NCBI RefSeq assembly: GCF_000512585.2
Contig: NC_089243.1
Span: 434,001 to 498,000, forward strand
Origin: Kwoniella bestiolae CBS 10118
Taxonomy: Eukaryota > Basidiomycota > Tremellomycetes > Tremellales > Cryptococcaceae
Direction: 5' to 3'
Length of the DNA stretch: 64,000 bases
The notes beneath the pieces were generated by a model, which was given only the letters and a program-made list of their open reading frames with translations, ran no database searches and was not told the origin of the DNA. The position numbers and the translations under genes were made by a program. Below, one piece after another: positions 1-13,368 of the stretch (position 1 is the stretch's first letter; every line of letters starts with the position of its first letter).

Positions 1-295
1 TTGCTCGACTCGGTGATATGATAAAAAGCAAGATAAACAAGTCAAACAAGGGTTAGAAGAAGGAATGGGTTGGGCTTCATCTCTTCGAGGGCAAGCAATC
101 CCAGCTGCGTCATCGATCGACAGATGTAATCGGAGTTCACCGCTTGTACTGTCTTCGGAGATGTTGAGAATGTCCGAGCTCGTATTGACAAAAAGTTGGA
201 ATCAGTCCACTTTAAATGGTTTACTAAGCACAAATACTGTAACATTCCATACTACGACTCTCATATTCAACTTGTATCAACCCAGAATCAACAGA
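1..295 (+). promoter_or_regulatory. Upstream region of the TPR gene
   Basis: This stretch precedes the first TPR exon and is cut by the window edge. It has no stop in the frame of the gene from position 65 on, so part of it could be coding if translation starts upstream. I see no recognisable promoter element. Confidence 0.3.
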
Positions 296-3216
296 ATGAG
301 CTCACTGGAATGGTCGATCCTACGAGGTGAAAGCCCCTCGTCCGAAGCTGGACCATCAAACTCACAGGAACTCGCATCTCAACTCGTAGAAGCTGATTTC
401 AAAGCTATCCTCACTTCCACCGAAGCCAAGTCGATACTGTCAAAACAGAACTTACTCGAAGGTCTCAGCGTCTCTTCAACCTCAACCACCCAGTCCGAAG
501 ACTCATCTCTCACCCGCTTGATCGTCTCCATCGCATTACTCCATTCGTTCGTACAAGCCAACTGGACTGGTCCCAATCTCACTTTCACCCCGCTTGACAT
601 CCTCCCATCTACGACCTCCACCAACGACGATCTCAATGCCGTTGCATTACCTCTCTTGACACTTCAAGGAGAACCCGCATATCATCTCGCATCTCAGCCT
701 GTCCTCTTCTTACTTGCCAGACGACTCTTCCTCTCCTTATCTTCCTCATCATTACCCACCTTACCCCTATGGTCCCTCCGACTACACCTCGTCCATCTAT
801 CACTACTTGACGAACCTGTCCCCCTGCCCGAATCAGACCTCTCAGCCGTCCAATCTCTCTTGGATGATCCCGCAGTCTCGTCAGACCAGGATTTGAAAGC
901 TACTATCGAGTTGGAAATAGGGTTATATCACCATGCATTAGGTCAAGATAAACAGGCAAACCAATCGTTCTTGGCTGCTGCTAAAGCCAGTGAACTGGAG
1001 TTCGAACTTACCGGAGCTTTGGGTAAGAGGACAAAATTCCAAGTGGCTTTGTTGAGTCAACTGGTCCTTCTTGCTGAGTCTAGGAAAAGGGAGGGTGATG
1101 AAGAGACTGCTCAAAATGGTCAGGAAGGTGAACAGAAGAAGGAAGAGGACACAGCAAACCTGCCTGAAAGTATAGCATTGAACGATGACACTTTGCTAGA
1201 AGAAACTGAATTCACCAAAGTCTCTTCCTCCTCGTCTGCCGAAAGTTCAACCTCAAAACTGTCACACCTTGACCCCTCGAATCAGCCTCCCTTACATCCC
1301 TTGGACCAAGCGTTGCTCCTCTCCCTCTGCTTATCCCAGCATAACAACTCGCCTTCATCCGGATTGACAGCCAACCAAATGATGCCCTTCCTCGCTCGAG
1401 TGATCTCACACCCTAGGAATTGGTCAATCCACACTACCGGTTTACTCCTCAGATCAAGATTAGAATCCAGCAGATCCAGAACAGTGGAGAGGTCCACCCT
1501 GCAACTCTTAGCTCTGATCGAACAGATGCCTACGTCCGACTCCTCCACCAAAGAACGTCTAAGGTATTTCCATCAGTTGCCTCTGCCCTCCAAATGGGAG
1601 ATGGAGAGAGAACTCGCCAAGAGATATCTTACCATAGGGGTGGTAAGAAGTGCGTTGGAGATATTCGATAAATTGGAGATGTGGGAAGATTCCGTGGCGT
1701 GTTTGCAGAGGTTGGACAAAGAGGAAGAGGCTATCAAGATTGTGAAAGATCTCTTAGAGGGAAGGAAGGTCGAGGCGGATATTCTCACTTCGCTCAAGAA
1801 GGAAACCCTTTCTGAGAAACGGAAGAACACCCTGACGAAGGAGAGGAAAGCGAAGCTATATTGCCTGTTAGGTGATTTGGCATTGAGCTCAGAGGAATCT
1901 ATCAAAGATCCATCGGGAGCGAAGAAAATGGCAATAGAGTATTACGAGAAGGCATGGGAGGTTTCCGAGAACACCTCATCGAGATCTATGAGATCGCTGG
2001 GTACGATATACGTAGGATCGAACGACTACGAACAAGCTATCAAGTGTCTTTCGAACTCGCTCCAGATCAACCCACTATATGCTAGGGCGTGGTTCACCTT
2101 GGGTGTATGTTATGTGAAGCTTGAACGGTGGGCTGAGGCGAAAGATGCGTTTAGGAGACAGGTGGGAGTGGAGGAGGACGATGCGGAGGGGTGGAATAAT
2201 TTGGCGGCTGTTTATCTGAGGTTGGGCGAGGAGGGTCTCAAAGAGGGAGAGGTGAGTGGGGCGTGCCATCTTCATTTAGATCAACCACGATGTTCTCTCC
2301 TACTTTTATAAAATCGAAATTATACCTTTGGTCACCAGGGTATCATACTAATGCTTTCTCCGTCTCTTCTCACTTCAGGCCCCACCACCCGTCTCATTCG
2401 AGAACAAACACCTAGCCTGGCGAGCTCTCCGCCAAGGTCTCCGATTCGCCTACGCCAATTGGCGGATGTGGCAGAACTACATGATCGTCTCCATCGACGT
2501 CGGAGAGCTATCCGAAGCAGCACGAGCAATGACCCGTGTCGTAGAGGAACTAGCCACCAAAGATCCAATATTGGCTGTTGATCCGGACGTACTGGATAAG
2601 TTGGTAGATTCAGTAACCAGGGACGATTACGGTCTACTGAAAGAAGGTAAAGTGGTACCTAAGACTTCTAACGAGGGATTCGGATTATTACCCATCGTCG
2701 AGAGGTTGTTTGATGTAACGATCTTACCGAGGATATCTGATTCGCCTAGGATATGGAAGACCCACGCGAGACTTCAGAGATGGAAGGAAGATTGGGTGGG
2801 GGCTTTGGAAGATTACCTAAAGGCTTATAGATGTTCGATCGTATTTGACGAATCTGTCGAGAGGGACTTGAGTAAATGGAAGGAAGCTGTCAATGAGATT
2901 GAGTTGTTGGTGGCTACAATGTCGCAGTTGGGTCCCAGGGCAAAACAACAAGAAGAAGAGAGTGGGGAGAAGAAGAAGAAAGGGGATTGGAAGTTCCAGG
3001 CTAGGGGGATTGTCAGGACTTTCATGGGTAGGACAAGAGAGGCGTGAGTTGACTGTTCTTTCTTGGATGAGTTGACCTTCTAGGGATATCTCATTCTGTG
3101 TGAAACGTCGGAACGAGCTGACGGATAGTAATTGGGCACTGGTCGACAGGTTCGAAGATCAAGCGGATTGGGAGAGGTTGCAAGAGCTTTTGGATGATCT
3201 GAAGAGATCTGATTAG
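296..3216 (+). CDS. EMW1: TTC27/Emw1-like tetratricopeptide-repeat protein
   Basis: Three exons (296-2251, 2379-3043, 3084-3216) give a protein of about 917 residues, the usual size of yeast Emw1 and human TTC27. The C-terminal third holds clear TPR helices (about residues 565-650, for example NPLYARAWFTLGVCYVKLE and AEGWNNLAAVYLR), continued across the first splice junction. In yeast Emw1 is essential and linked to cell-wall integrity and secretion; the molecular role is not settled. The middle contains an acidic, low-complexity insert near residues 280-340. I chose the ATG at 296 because it begins a leucine-rich conserved-looking start. An in-frame ATG at 65 would add 77 residues and cannot be excluded. 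The gene is convergent with GDA1. Confidence 0.8.
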
Positions 3217-3691
3217 ATCGCACCAATGCACAAGGACACATGATGGATTGTTTTTTCTTTTATAACTTATTACATGGGAGCACTCGATTGCACAGCATCT
3301 ATCAACTACTTCTTGGATACATGCGTTCAATTCGTGATGTATATAATGCATATGATGTAGATAAAATACCGTGTGAATCTATATAAAAATACTGCACAAA
3401 GCGAGAGGCTGTCGAGTAACGTCCAAAAAGATGACGGTGTGTAATAGATACGTTGAGGAGAGATTCTCTGTTTGTGGGATTGATTTTCCATTTTTCTTGT
3501 CTATGAGATAGGGTATATACAAAAGTTACTGGAAGGGTACTCCTTCAGCTCTGAAGGCATATCTGTAATCTACTAAGTAAGCCATCCTTCATCCAAGCCA
3601 TTCATACTACCCTTCTTCCATTAACCATATACCAAATCCCAGATCCCAATGTCCTATCCCATCTATACTACCAGTCTGCTCATCACCGCGT
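3217..3691. other. Intergenic region between convergent genes
   Basis: This AT-rich 475 bp stretch separates the 3' ends of the TPR gene and GDA1 and should hold both 3' UTRs. It contains one Pumilio-type octamer on the minus strand (3514-3521), which could be chance. No gene was found. Confidence 0.5.
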
Positions 3692-6030
3692 CTAAGCCGT
3701 ACACGTCAACTTGGCATTCTCAACCAACGCCAACCCCGCACCAAGTGCCCAACCCAATTCGACCCCCTTCAGCTTCTTCTCCACCATCAGCTCCCTCTCA
3801 GGCGACAGCTCGTACCCCAACCCCAGCAAGGCATTCATGAACGTGAGATCGAGACAGTACTCCGGTCGATCCTCCAACTCAGCCATGGCAGTGGGGTTAT
3901 TGCCGAACCTCTTGTTCCACGTTTCGGGACCTGCGCAGACGTCTTTGGCGAGGTTTGTGAGGTCCGCGATGGTTAGGAGGGAGTTGGTCATGAGTGGTTT
4001 GATTCGGTCGGTGAAGTATGATAAGGCTAGGAGTTGACCCCTTGGGAAGGTGTCGAGGAGGGAGGGTTGATACACTCCGTTGAATGAACATGGTTTGACC
4101 TCGCAGATGCTGTGGAGTTGCCAAGGTCAGTAAGCGATACACCTGAGGAAAGGATACATGGGGCAGTATCAAGGATCGATGCTTCCGAGGAGGATATGAT
4201 GGGATGATAAACAGCTAAACAGTGAACCACACTCACGCGTCCTTGGCCATGACCAGCTCCACAACCCTATTACAAGCCTCGAATCCACCATTACCTCCAT
4301 GCATCGTAACGTTGACTGCCTGTCTTCCGGGTGGGTCCAACTCCACTCTCCTACTCATTCCCTTGGACAGACATGGGTTGGGCACCTGAGTACCTTCATC
4401 AAGTTCATCCCAATGTACCTGACCTTGACCAAAGGACCAAGTGAACGCTACCAAGTTATGTACGGATCTTCGCGCTCGCATGAGCCCATAACCGAGGTAG
4501 GAATGTTGATACAGGGTGAAATCTTTTCCTCCAAAGGTGAGTTGGTATTTGTGTTCACCCTCTACCAAGGCTTGGTTCGTATCGGCCGGGAACTTGGGTT
4601 CAAAAACGATTTGAGTAGATGCTCCTCCAAGGTCCATGACGGCTAATGAATCTTCTGAAGTGACACCTTCCCCAATCTTCCCAAGAAGGTAATTGGCAGT
4701 AATCCACGCGTAGACTCCTTCATCCTTCCCGTCCATAATTTCCACACTCTTCTCACCATTCACCACGAACTCCCAATTGGTCTCCAGTCTATTTCGAACC
4801 TCGTCCAAAATGGCATTAGACTCCTGTTGACCCAACAACCTCAATCCGGCAGTAGCCTTCACCTCTACTGGAGAACACTTCCATAGTTCCTTAGGTACCA
4901 CTCGGTGAGCTTCCTCCAATAATGGATCCAAAGACGCAGCAGCAGCAGTGGGATCACGGGCATAAGCGGATAATCCAGGATTAAGCATCTTGAAAGTCTC
5001 GTACTCCAATTGGGGGGATGGTCCACAATTGTTGAATTTGTATACATGGATTCGAGATCCAGTAGATCCAGCATCGATGGTCAACGCATATTGGACGATT
5101 GGTTTTTCAGCTGAGTGAGGCTTGGTACAGGCCGATGTACCAGCGGGGTTGGGATCATCTTCGAAGGATCCTGGGAATCCTGTGGAACCATCCTCATTTT
5201 CGTCGGTAATTTCAGTGAAATCCTCTGAAGCGTGTGAAGCACCCTGAGCCTCGGAGGTGGTTGGGTCGTGAGGGGATGATTTGGGTTTATCACTTTCGAT
5301 AGCTTCTGCAACATCTTCGTCGAGCTCGTCATCTGATGCAGGTGGTCGAGTGTGGCCGATGGGTAATGCATGGAAAGTCGGTTCTTCCGCGTCGTCGTCA
5401 TCATCATTATCTTGATGGTTTGACTGGGGTTTGGCCACGTCGGAGTCGAGGGGTCTGAAGGGAGGAGAGGAGTAGTCTACCCCGTCGCCTGAGACTATAT
5501 CGTCATCCAGAGCGGGCGTATAAGTGTCTACAAGCTCAAAGTTAGCTGATGTGAGCTCAGACCGAAGGGATAAGTTTAGACTCACTCTCTTCATCCCACA
5601 CCACGCTCTTATCTCTCCCACTCCCAAATTGACTATACCCCAGAGCGAGCAACACCAGAACACCGGTACCTATCAGAGCATATCTCTTCCACGAGGCCAT
5701 CCCACCTCCTGCCCTCTTCCTGTGGGCTGCACCACCGTTGGAAGAGGAGGTGGGCAAAGGCGTGTACTTGCGCGAGGAGAACATCCTGGGCGCGGTCGAT
5801 ATCTTAGGTGAGGCCGGCGTGGTGGCTAGATTATCTCTTTCACTTTGAGCGTGAGGTTGAGAGTGGCGTTGGCGTTGACGGAGTGTCGGTGTGGATTCGG
5901 TCTGTTGAAAGAGAGAGTCGGAAGAAGGGGTGGCGATGATTGAGTTCGAAGAAGAGGAAGTGGTAGTTGAATGAGTGTCGTCTATTTCTTTTTCGGGTGA
6001 AGATGGTCTTCGTGATGTGGTCGATACCAT
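3692..6030 (-). CDS. GDA1: Golgi guanosine/nucleoside diphosphatase (GDA1/CD39 family)
   Basis: Exons 5586-6030, 4237-5545 and 3692-4109 encode about 723 residues. The enzyme hydrolyses GDP (made when GDP-mannose is used) to GMP in the Golgi lumen, which drives nucleotide-sugar exchange for mannosylation. Visible features: a cytosolic Ser-rich N-terminus, one type II membrane anchor at about residues 112-131, an acidic lumenal stem, then the catalytic domain from about residue 298. That domain has the apyrase conserved regions DAGSTGSRIHVY, KATAGLRLL, DEGVYAWITANYLLG and VMDLGGASTQIVFEP, and the C-terminal SFNGVYQPSL. The stem is longer than in yeast Gda1 (518 residues in total). The start at 6030 is the first ATG; an upstream GTG is irrelevant. 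The first intron is only 40 nt. Confidence 0.9.
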
Positions 6031-6716
6031 GCACACGATGATACCAGGAGTACTAGTACTGTTGTAAGATGAAAAGAAGAGAAAGATGTCTGATCAATAG
6101 ATTGAGTTTGTTGGTGTGATAGTATGGGAAAAAAGTGAAATCGAAATTGATAAAGACGTGTCTATATCCGTGCGCGCGTTACCCAGTATGAGAGTTTGAG
6201 CCGAACTAGAGTAGCATCAATTATTGATAAAGGAACGGCAAAGGTACAGCACAGTATTGTACAGTATCTACTCACTCGCCCATTCACGTGAAATGACTCC
6301 TTCTATCGACGTGTACTTCTCTGTAGCTGATGGTGGTAATGCACTCTGCTGATAAAGCTTTATCCAAGACACTGTACCACGATGCGTGTACTGTATACAC
6401 TTTTACTCATACTCATGCAGATAAAATCAAAAAAATACCCCCAGAAGTGAGCATAACGCGATATACCGTAACTCAGCCCAAAGACCCTGAACCATCCTAA
6501 AATCGCAAAAAGGTTAAATCTGTTTCCGGTATAGGAAACTTCACTCTAGATGTAGATGCAGATGCAGAAACAACAATTCATTCTTGTCTGATAATGAATA
6601 TATATATATCGTCAAACGAAAGGAACGATCAAGAAAAGAAAACAGATAAGAGAACATAATCAAAAGAACCAACCAACATCCCCTATTCAATCGATTTTAT
6701 AATGCTAGCGAATACA
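6031..6716. other. GDA1 upstream region / nrd1 3' flank
   Basis: This 686 bp stretch lies upstream of GDA1 and downstream of the nrd1-like gene, both on the minus strand. It has short AT-rich tracts, including a (TA)n run near 6597-6608. No gene or defined control element was recognised. Confidence 0.5.
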
Positions 6717-9456
6717 CTACTCGTATGAAGTGGGTACATCCGTCAATTCCTCTCCCAGATACCCATCATCCTCAATAGGGTAATCACCATCTTCCAACAA
6801 CTCGTCAGTCGGTTTCACCTCGTTGGCTACAGGAGCTTCTTTGGGTGGTTGATTGTAGTTTGACTCGACTCGTTGGTTATTGTTAGGTCGACCACCGGGT
6901 GTTTGACTGTATGATCCTTCATCAGCATCGTTCCTCCATGTAGGAGAAGGGATATACTACTCACTGAGATGATCTAGGAGGATTGGCACATCTGTCTTTA
7001 CCGTATGAGATACGCAGAGTAGCATATTCAGGTTTGAGCTTGATGCCTTCAATTGCCTTTTGAGCATTTTGTATGGAAGTGCTATTGAGGTGACACCGTC
7101 AGCTATATGTGCCACTGGTGATCGTATAGCTGAACTCCACTTACAAGTTGACAAATCCAGCTCCTTTCTCTTGCAGGAAATTGATCATGTCGATTTCTAT
7201 CATCCCAAATCAGTTGTATGTCCACTGAAATCCAAGTACAGCTGATACTCACCGCCAAACTCTCCAAAGTCCTGACGTAATTTCTCCTCGCTGAACAAGG
7301 TGAAGTCTGCGATCTGACCGATATATACATTTCTGCTAGCACCCGATTGGATCGCTTGTAGTAACGAAGGAGGGATGTTACCAGACGCTTTACCCCATCC
7401 GACTTTCAATCTTCTAGAGTTGATCATCAGGCCAACTGTATTAGCATGTTGGAAGAACTGCATGGCAGCTGCAGGATCGACGAATGTGATGAACTAGATG
7501 ACTGGCTTGTCAGCTACACTTTCAATCTGCGCTGTGGGAAGTAGCTTACAGCAATATGTTTCTCAGAAAGATACCTGATCTGTTGTAACATTCCACCTCG
7601 AACATTGTTACATAGCTCTTCCACTGTCGTATCAGGGTGAATATTACCAAGATAGACAGTTCGATTACCGACTTGTCCCGCAGCGTTTTGATCCATGAAT
7701 CCTGAGCCACCAGCAGATGGGAAACCGTTACCGAAAAGGGGAGATCCGAAACCTGCTGAAGCAGGTGTACCGAATCCGCCGAATCCAGCTGTCATGGGTG
7801 AGAAGGCGGAGAAGGGTGTACCGGGCATTTGAGAGTGTTGAGATGCGACGGCGGTCATGGCTTGAGTCTGAGCCTGTCGAACGGCATCTTGTTGAGCTTT
7901 TGGCACATATGCACATCGATCCTATAAACAAACTGGTCAGCTCAATGCAATCACATTCCTGACAGCAAGCGAGCTTACCTTTCCGTAGTTCACTCGTTTA
8001 CCTTCCCAACCTGGTTCTCCAGGCAACTGGTTGACAACCTTGACAGCAGTACCAATACTCAGGAAATGGATGAAACCAATGTTCTTGTCCCTGACAATCT
8101 TGACTTGATCAATGGGGCCGAATTTGCTCAACTCGTTTCGTAGTTGTTGCTCATTCATCTCTGGATCAAGGTTGCCCACGAAGACGTTTCTGGTCGCTTG
8201 GCTGTTGGCTACAGCAGCTTGAACGTTGGGGTGGACGACAGATGGTTTACCCCATCCGATCTTCAATTCCTGACCGTGGAGAGCTAATTTCTTGACTGAA
8301 GCGTCGGCATGGAAAGCGGCGGCAGTTGATCCGTCAAGGAAAGAGATGAAGACGCAAGATTTTTCGGGTAATAGACGGACAGTCTCGATAGGTCCAAATC
8401 GAACAAGGTTGAGAAGTTCATCAACGGAAGCCTCTGTAGGGGTGATTAGCTTGTAGACTCAGAAAGCACATGATCAAGTGAACTTACCAGATGGAAGATT
8501 ACCGACATAGACTGTTCGTCCAGTGGTATTCCCAGCAGCGGCGGCCGCGGCAGCAGCAGCAGCAGGACCGTAGTTACCAGTCATAGTATTAGGGTTCATG
8601 GAAGGCGAGACGATTGGCGATCCAGCATAGTTTTGCTGTACGACAGATCAGCTTGATTGCGATTATTGAGTGGAGCAGTCAGAAAGTCAACTCACCATGT
8701 TCAAGGGGAAGCCACCCATGCCAAATCCGCCCATACCCATCATACCATTCAAGCCATTCATCATGAATGGGGTACCTTGAAGACCATTTCCAGTGGCAGA
8801 ACCAGGTTGACCAATACCAGGGGTTTGTTGAGGTGTTTGGTGTAAAGGTCCACCGAGATTTAGAGGAGTACCGGTAAATCCATGGTTTGAGCCACCATTG
8901 AATTGGTTGGGAGTGAAAGGCTTATTACCACCCAAGTTGGTAGGTCCCCCTGGCGTCGCTATAGCTGCGTTCGCTTGAGAGGAAGCATCGTATCTTGCCT
9001 TTTTAGGTGGGAAACTATCAAAGTTGGAGGAAGAGGTGTCTATTTGAGGTTGCATTCCGTTCATAGGATTGACAGGAAGGTTAGACGTATCAAAGGGACG
9101 CTGAAAACGTAATCAATCACGAACAATCAGCCACAGAGCGCAATACACATGCTATCAAAGGCGATGAGAAGTGGATCAATACTCACTTTCATAATATCGG
9201 GATCTAGCCCGTCCAACGACTGAGTCAGCGAGGACGAGAGAAATTGACTGTAAGTTGGACTGAACGACGGATTCGTCAGGGTTTGTAGATAAGCAGAAGG
9301 ATTACCGATCATCGATGTTCGAGGATCATTCATCCCGGGAGTACCGAAAGGTGGGTTGGGGTTATGGGTACCATTGTGTGAATTTGGTGGGAATCCAGGT
9401 GAGCCCAAGGCGTTTGGCAGTTGAGATAGTCGAGATGCGATCGAAGCCCCGTCCAT
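6717..9456 (-). CDS. nrd1: Nrd1-like protein with four RRM domains
   Basis: Nine exons (9187-9456, 8696-9100, 8488-8635, 7979-8433, 7550-7921, 7253-7493, 7145-7196, 6965-7081, 6717-6906) join in frame to about 749 residues. There are four RNA-recognition motifs. Their RNP2-like starts are GRTVYVGNL, RNVFVGNL, NRTVYLGNI and RNVYIGQI. RRM1 and RRM3 end in (K)xGWGK, while RRM2 and RRM4 end in YGKDRCA, so the protein looks like a duplicated RRM pair. A polyalanine run precedes RRM1, and the N-terminus is Gly/Asn/Pro-rich. The layout matches fission yeast Nrd1, an RNA-binding protein that represses differentiation and binds mRNAs such as that of myosin light chain. I infer a cytoplasmic mRNA stability or translation role. 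The first in-frame ATG (9456) was taken as the start. Confidence 0.85.
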
Positions 9457-11114
9457 TGTAAGAGGGGATGAGGCCGTTGACAAATCAATCGATTGGTTGG
9501 CGGCAAGGTACAGATAATCGATTTATCGTAATATAAGATACGGGATATCGTTGAGATTTCGTTTTGATATTTATAGGTAACGTTATCGTGATGGTCGTTA
9601 TGGTAGAGGGTTGTCGTGAGAGAATGAGAAGAGGTTTTAGGCAATGAGGACGTAGGAATAGCAATCCGTCGCCGTCAAAGAAGGTTGAAATTGACAAAGA
9701 GTCGAATGTGAACCAAGTTTTCGTGATTGCAAGTGCAAAGGAATACGAATGTAACAAAAGACAAAAGTATAAGCGAACCAGCCCAACGATTCCGATTTGA
9801 AAGAAAGAAGGAACAGTCAAATCACAGATGACAGATGTCAGGACGACTTTGGAAAGAAAGGTCAATGATGATTTATATGTCAATTCAAGGAGGGGAGGGC
9901 GTGGGAAAAGGGTTTTATACAGAATCAAGTGAATGAATAGATACGCACGTAAATATGGTGATTAGATTACTCGAGTCAAACTAAAGTAAAGGTAAAAGTT
10001 CCTCTCTTTTCTGAGTTCTAAGGTCGAAACCAAATCTTAAATTGCGAGGAAGGAAGATCACCAGGACAATGGGTAAATGGAAGCGAATCTGGATAATCAA
10101 TCTTCAAATGAATTCGAGGTGACCTTGAAAGATGGAAGAGTTGGGCGAGGGTATGAAAGCTATAGGTGTTGGATCTATAGGAGCATATATATACGTGTGA
10201 GCTGTGTCATCGTTTGGTGTGAGGGTGAGTGGGTGGAGGAGGCAATCTGAATAGGTGACTCACATTTGGGAAGAGATAGGGTATAGCCAAAGTTTATTTT
10301 GATTGGTGAGAGTACGTTGTTGCGGTTGACGTGAGACAAGAGTATGTATATTCGAGTGGCAGAGGTAATGGTAGGTTATTTGAAGATGAATCCAAATGTC
10401 AGCTTGTATGAGAGTTTAGTGTAATTATCATCTGATGATCTGATGAGGGAGGAAAGGTGACGCGACCTTTCTCAAACTGAGGGATATCCTGAATGCCAAA
10501 CTCAAACTCACCTCAACTTGGACAAATGGCTATAAACGAAATGAAGTGTGAACTACTCCGACAGGTGAGTGAAGGACAAGGAGAAGCGGATGAAGATAGG
10601 TATCAATGATGGAGATGGAGATGAAGAGGAAGAGGAATAGCTGATCAGGTTGTGATATGTGAATGATCATGATTTGCTCTTTGATACCGACACCAGTCTT
10701 CCAAGGACACAGCTGCGAATGATCGCCCATGAGGCTGATAATCTTTCACGCGTCATCCACACATGTCTGCCTGATAATACTGGATATGGCATTCAAATTT
10801 ATTTGTTTCCTCCCGGGTGGCTCTATTGTGTTTCGCTGCTGTCGAAAACTGCACCAGCACACAGATAGAGAGACAAGCACGACCACGTCAACTGTACCCA
10901 TTATGCATCATGAAAAGGCTTCGTTGAGCTTGACTGTTCCCTTTCCTCATGACTTTGAATGTTATATGCTCGTGACTGTCATCTCAGAAACGATCAGTCA
11001 ATCTCATTTCTGATCCCTGCGTCCAGTGCAATTGCAACATCGTCTGAATGTTTCTGCCATAGGTATACATGCAACTACTTCATCCCAATGATAGTCGTAA
11101 ACAAAAGAACCAGA
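9457..11114. other. Long upstream region of the nrd1-like gene
   Basis: This 1.66 kb stretch lacks any convincing gene. It is long for this compact window and probably contains the nrd1 promoter and a long 5' leader; the side nearest nrd1 (about 9480-9930) is pyrimidine-rich on the minus strand. A 147-codon minus-strand ORF at 9485-9928 has leader-like low-complexity composition and was not accepted. Confidence 0.5.
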
Positions 11115-12358
11115 TTATACGGACTCGAGTACCTCGGGTTCGACGAATTCTCCTGACTTGACTACCTTGGCACCGGTGTTGGCGTCGGTGGCTTCACCGT
11201 GTTGTTCGAGAAGCTTGGAAGCATCAATCTTGGGGGCCTTGATGATCTTGCACTTTCTTACGTAGACGTTGTGAAGAGGGTAGATGCCCTGCGAGGTGAA
11301 AGTTATGTCAGTGGCGCGAACTTTTACAACACTCCCAGTCTTCTATGTCCCAAGACGATATGTGTATGTGTGAATAAACCCACCTTGGCAGCTTTTTCGA
11401 TCTCTCTACCGATTGATTCAGGAACGAATTTCTGAACCAACTCCTTCAAGTCTGAACCTTCAGCCTCTCTCTTCATGATCTCAACCATCTTGGCTCGGAT
11501 CTCTCGTACTTGAGAGGATTGGGCGTAGGTGGTCTTCTTGACTTGGTTGAATTGTCTCTTGGTGAAACCAATGGCGAACAATCTCAACAAGTATCCGTCG
11601 GTGGTCTTGACGTCAACGTGAGCTTCGATTAATGATTGCCATTTTCGGACGACGGATCGGATCTTGTCGGTGGTGAAGTCCATTCCGGCGAACGAGGTGA
11701 GACAGTTCTTTCCCTGCGAGCACGACCAACGATATTAGTCAACCGCCCTAAGTGCGATATGAAAAGCACAAAAGACTCACGGAGACATCCTCAACCTTCA
11801 ACTTGATCTTTCGGAAACCTTGCTCTTGGTCGTTGTTAAGATCGGCAAGAGAAAGTTCGACAACTCGGCCTTTGAGGGAATCGTTGGCGTTTTCTGAGCG
11901 AGTCAAACAGACGCTGTCAGTGACATATTCTTTGATCCCTCGGAGCAGACTACACACTCACTAAGACCTTGTGTTCGGTTTACAAGAGTTTTACCGGCAT
12001 TTCGGTTCTCGAAGAACGAAGGGGCCTTGATGTCGTACCATTCTGTGTATCACAAGTGTCCCATCCCCGCGTATTCGAACGACATGAAAATTTGATGTGG
12101 CAAGAGAAGGGGGTTGTCGTCAGATTGGAGTGTATGATCGTCAAGTATGCGAGATGGTGATTGTTGAAGAGGATAATTGAGCAGAAGCAAGAACGAGCAT
12201 CCAAAGTCAGCTATCTCTCCTTGCGATCCCATCTCACTATCCATCCCCATCCCATCCAAGTAAAACACCAACGTACCCTTTCGGGAGAAGGGGTCGACAA
12301 CCTTCTTCTTGATACCCTTCTTTCCTTTGGACAACCTCTTGTTTTTTCCTACGGCCAT
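11115..12358 (-). CDS. RPS1: Small-subunit ribosomal protein eS1 (RPS1/S3Ae)
   Basis: Five exons (12277-12358, 11962-12042, 11781-11893, 11384-11713, 11115-11288) give 259 residues, the normal size for eS1. The start MAVGKNKRLSKGKKG and the segments DPFSRKEWYDIKAP, NAGKTLVNRTQGLK and KVEDVSGKNCLTSF are characteristic of yeast Rps1/human RPS3A. eS1 sits on the platform of the 40S subunit near the mRNA exit site. The first intron is the longest (about 230 bp), as is common in ribosomal protein genes. The C-terminal exon is short and acidic. No known ribosomal-protein promoter box was recognised upstream. Confidence 0.95.
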
Positions 12359-13368
12359 CTGTGCGAGTTTGAATACCTATATCAGCTATGCCTACTTGTG
12401 AATGTCGTGTTGATAATATGTCGTTGTGGTGATACTCACTTTTGATGTTGATGGTTGGAAAAGAGGTAAAACTTAACAAGACATTCGATGAAATGTATCG
12501 AAAAGAGATGCTAACGGTGTCCAGTGCAAGCATTCACCATACCACCTCACCATGCACCGTACAGGATACGGTGTGTAGGAGTATAACAATAATTCGTTGA
12601 GCCACGCGGAAACTGGCGAATTCGGGGATTACTCTCGACGCAGGGTCAGTGGCACTTCTATAACCAAAGACCACTTGTCTCTCGTATACTTAACACCGAC
12701 GAGGGAAGCCCTCTTATCACCGAAATTCACGATTCAGAGACCAATGCACGTCCAGGCGATCATTCGTATTTTGCAGGATTATTACTCATAGGATAAATGG
12801 CATAGGTAGAATACATACATACATGAATAACCAGTTGATAGGTCAACCTTGTAAAACCTTCAGATCATGATAAACAACGTGTCGTCAGTAACGGATTCAC
12901 CAATGTTGAACAATCTGAGTGATTGTTCGAATATCACCTACACAGCAACAGTCGCGTCTAGTACCGGTTGGGACAAGGTCCATGAGAATGCCCATCATGT
13001 GTTTGTAAACTCGAGTCACTGGAAACATTGTCACCTGGCAGTGGAACAATCAAACTTTGATTTTGTGGTGAGATACTCTCATAGAGATTTCCGGGGCTTC
13101 GTATGATGCTCGTTGTTGCTTCCTAGCAAAGCTCAGCCAACTCAGCGACTCTTCTCCGATGTGTAATGTAATCGCATCTCGCGATCTTTGCATCAGACTA
13201 TAGACTATGAAAATACTCCGGTCTCTTCTTTTGAGGGCGAAGAAGATCATCTTCATACCAATGCGACGAGACTTCTATCTACCATTCCATGACTTTACCT
13301 CGTGTCTCTTCACTTCAAGTCGTACTTGCAGCTCCAACGGTTCCCGGTCCGAGCCCAATGATTATCCT
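12359..13368. other. RPS1 upstream region
   Basis: About 1 kb without a supported gene. It should contain the RPS1 promoter and the 3' flank of the small orphan gene at 13369-13806. Only short unrelated ORFs occur. Confidence 0.5.

Noticed and set aside
9485..9928. 147-codon minus-strand ORF upstream of nrd1
   Set aside because: Low-complexity, pyrimidine-driven composition without any recognisable motif; better explained as leader sequence.
10429..10445. ATCTGATG direct/inverted repeats near 10430 and 13965
   Set aside because: Too short and common to call a feature.
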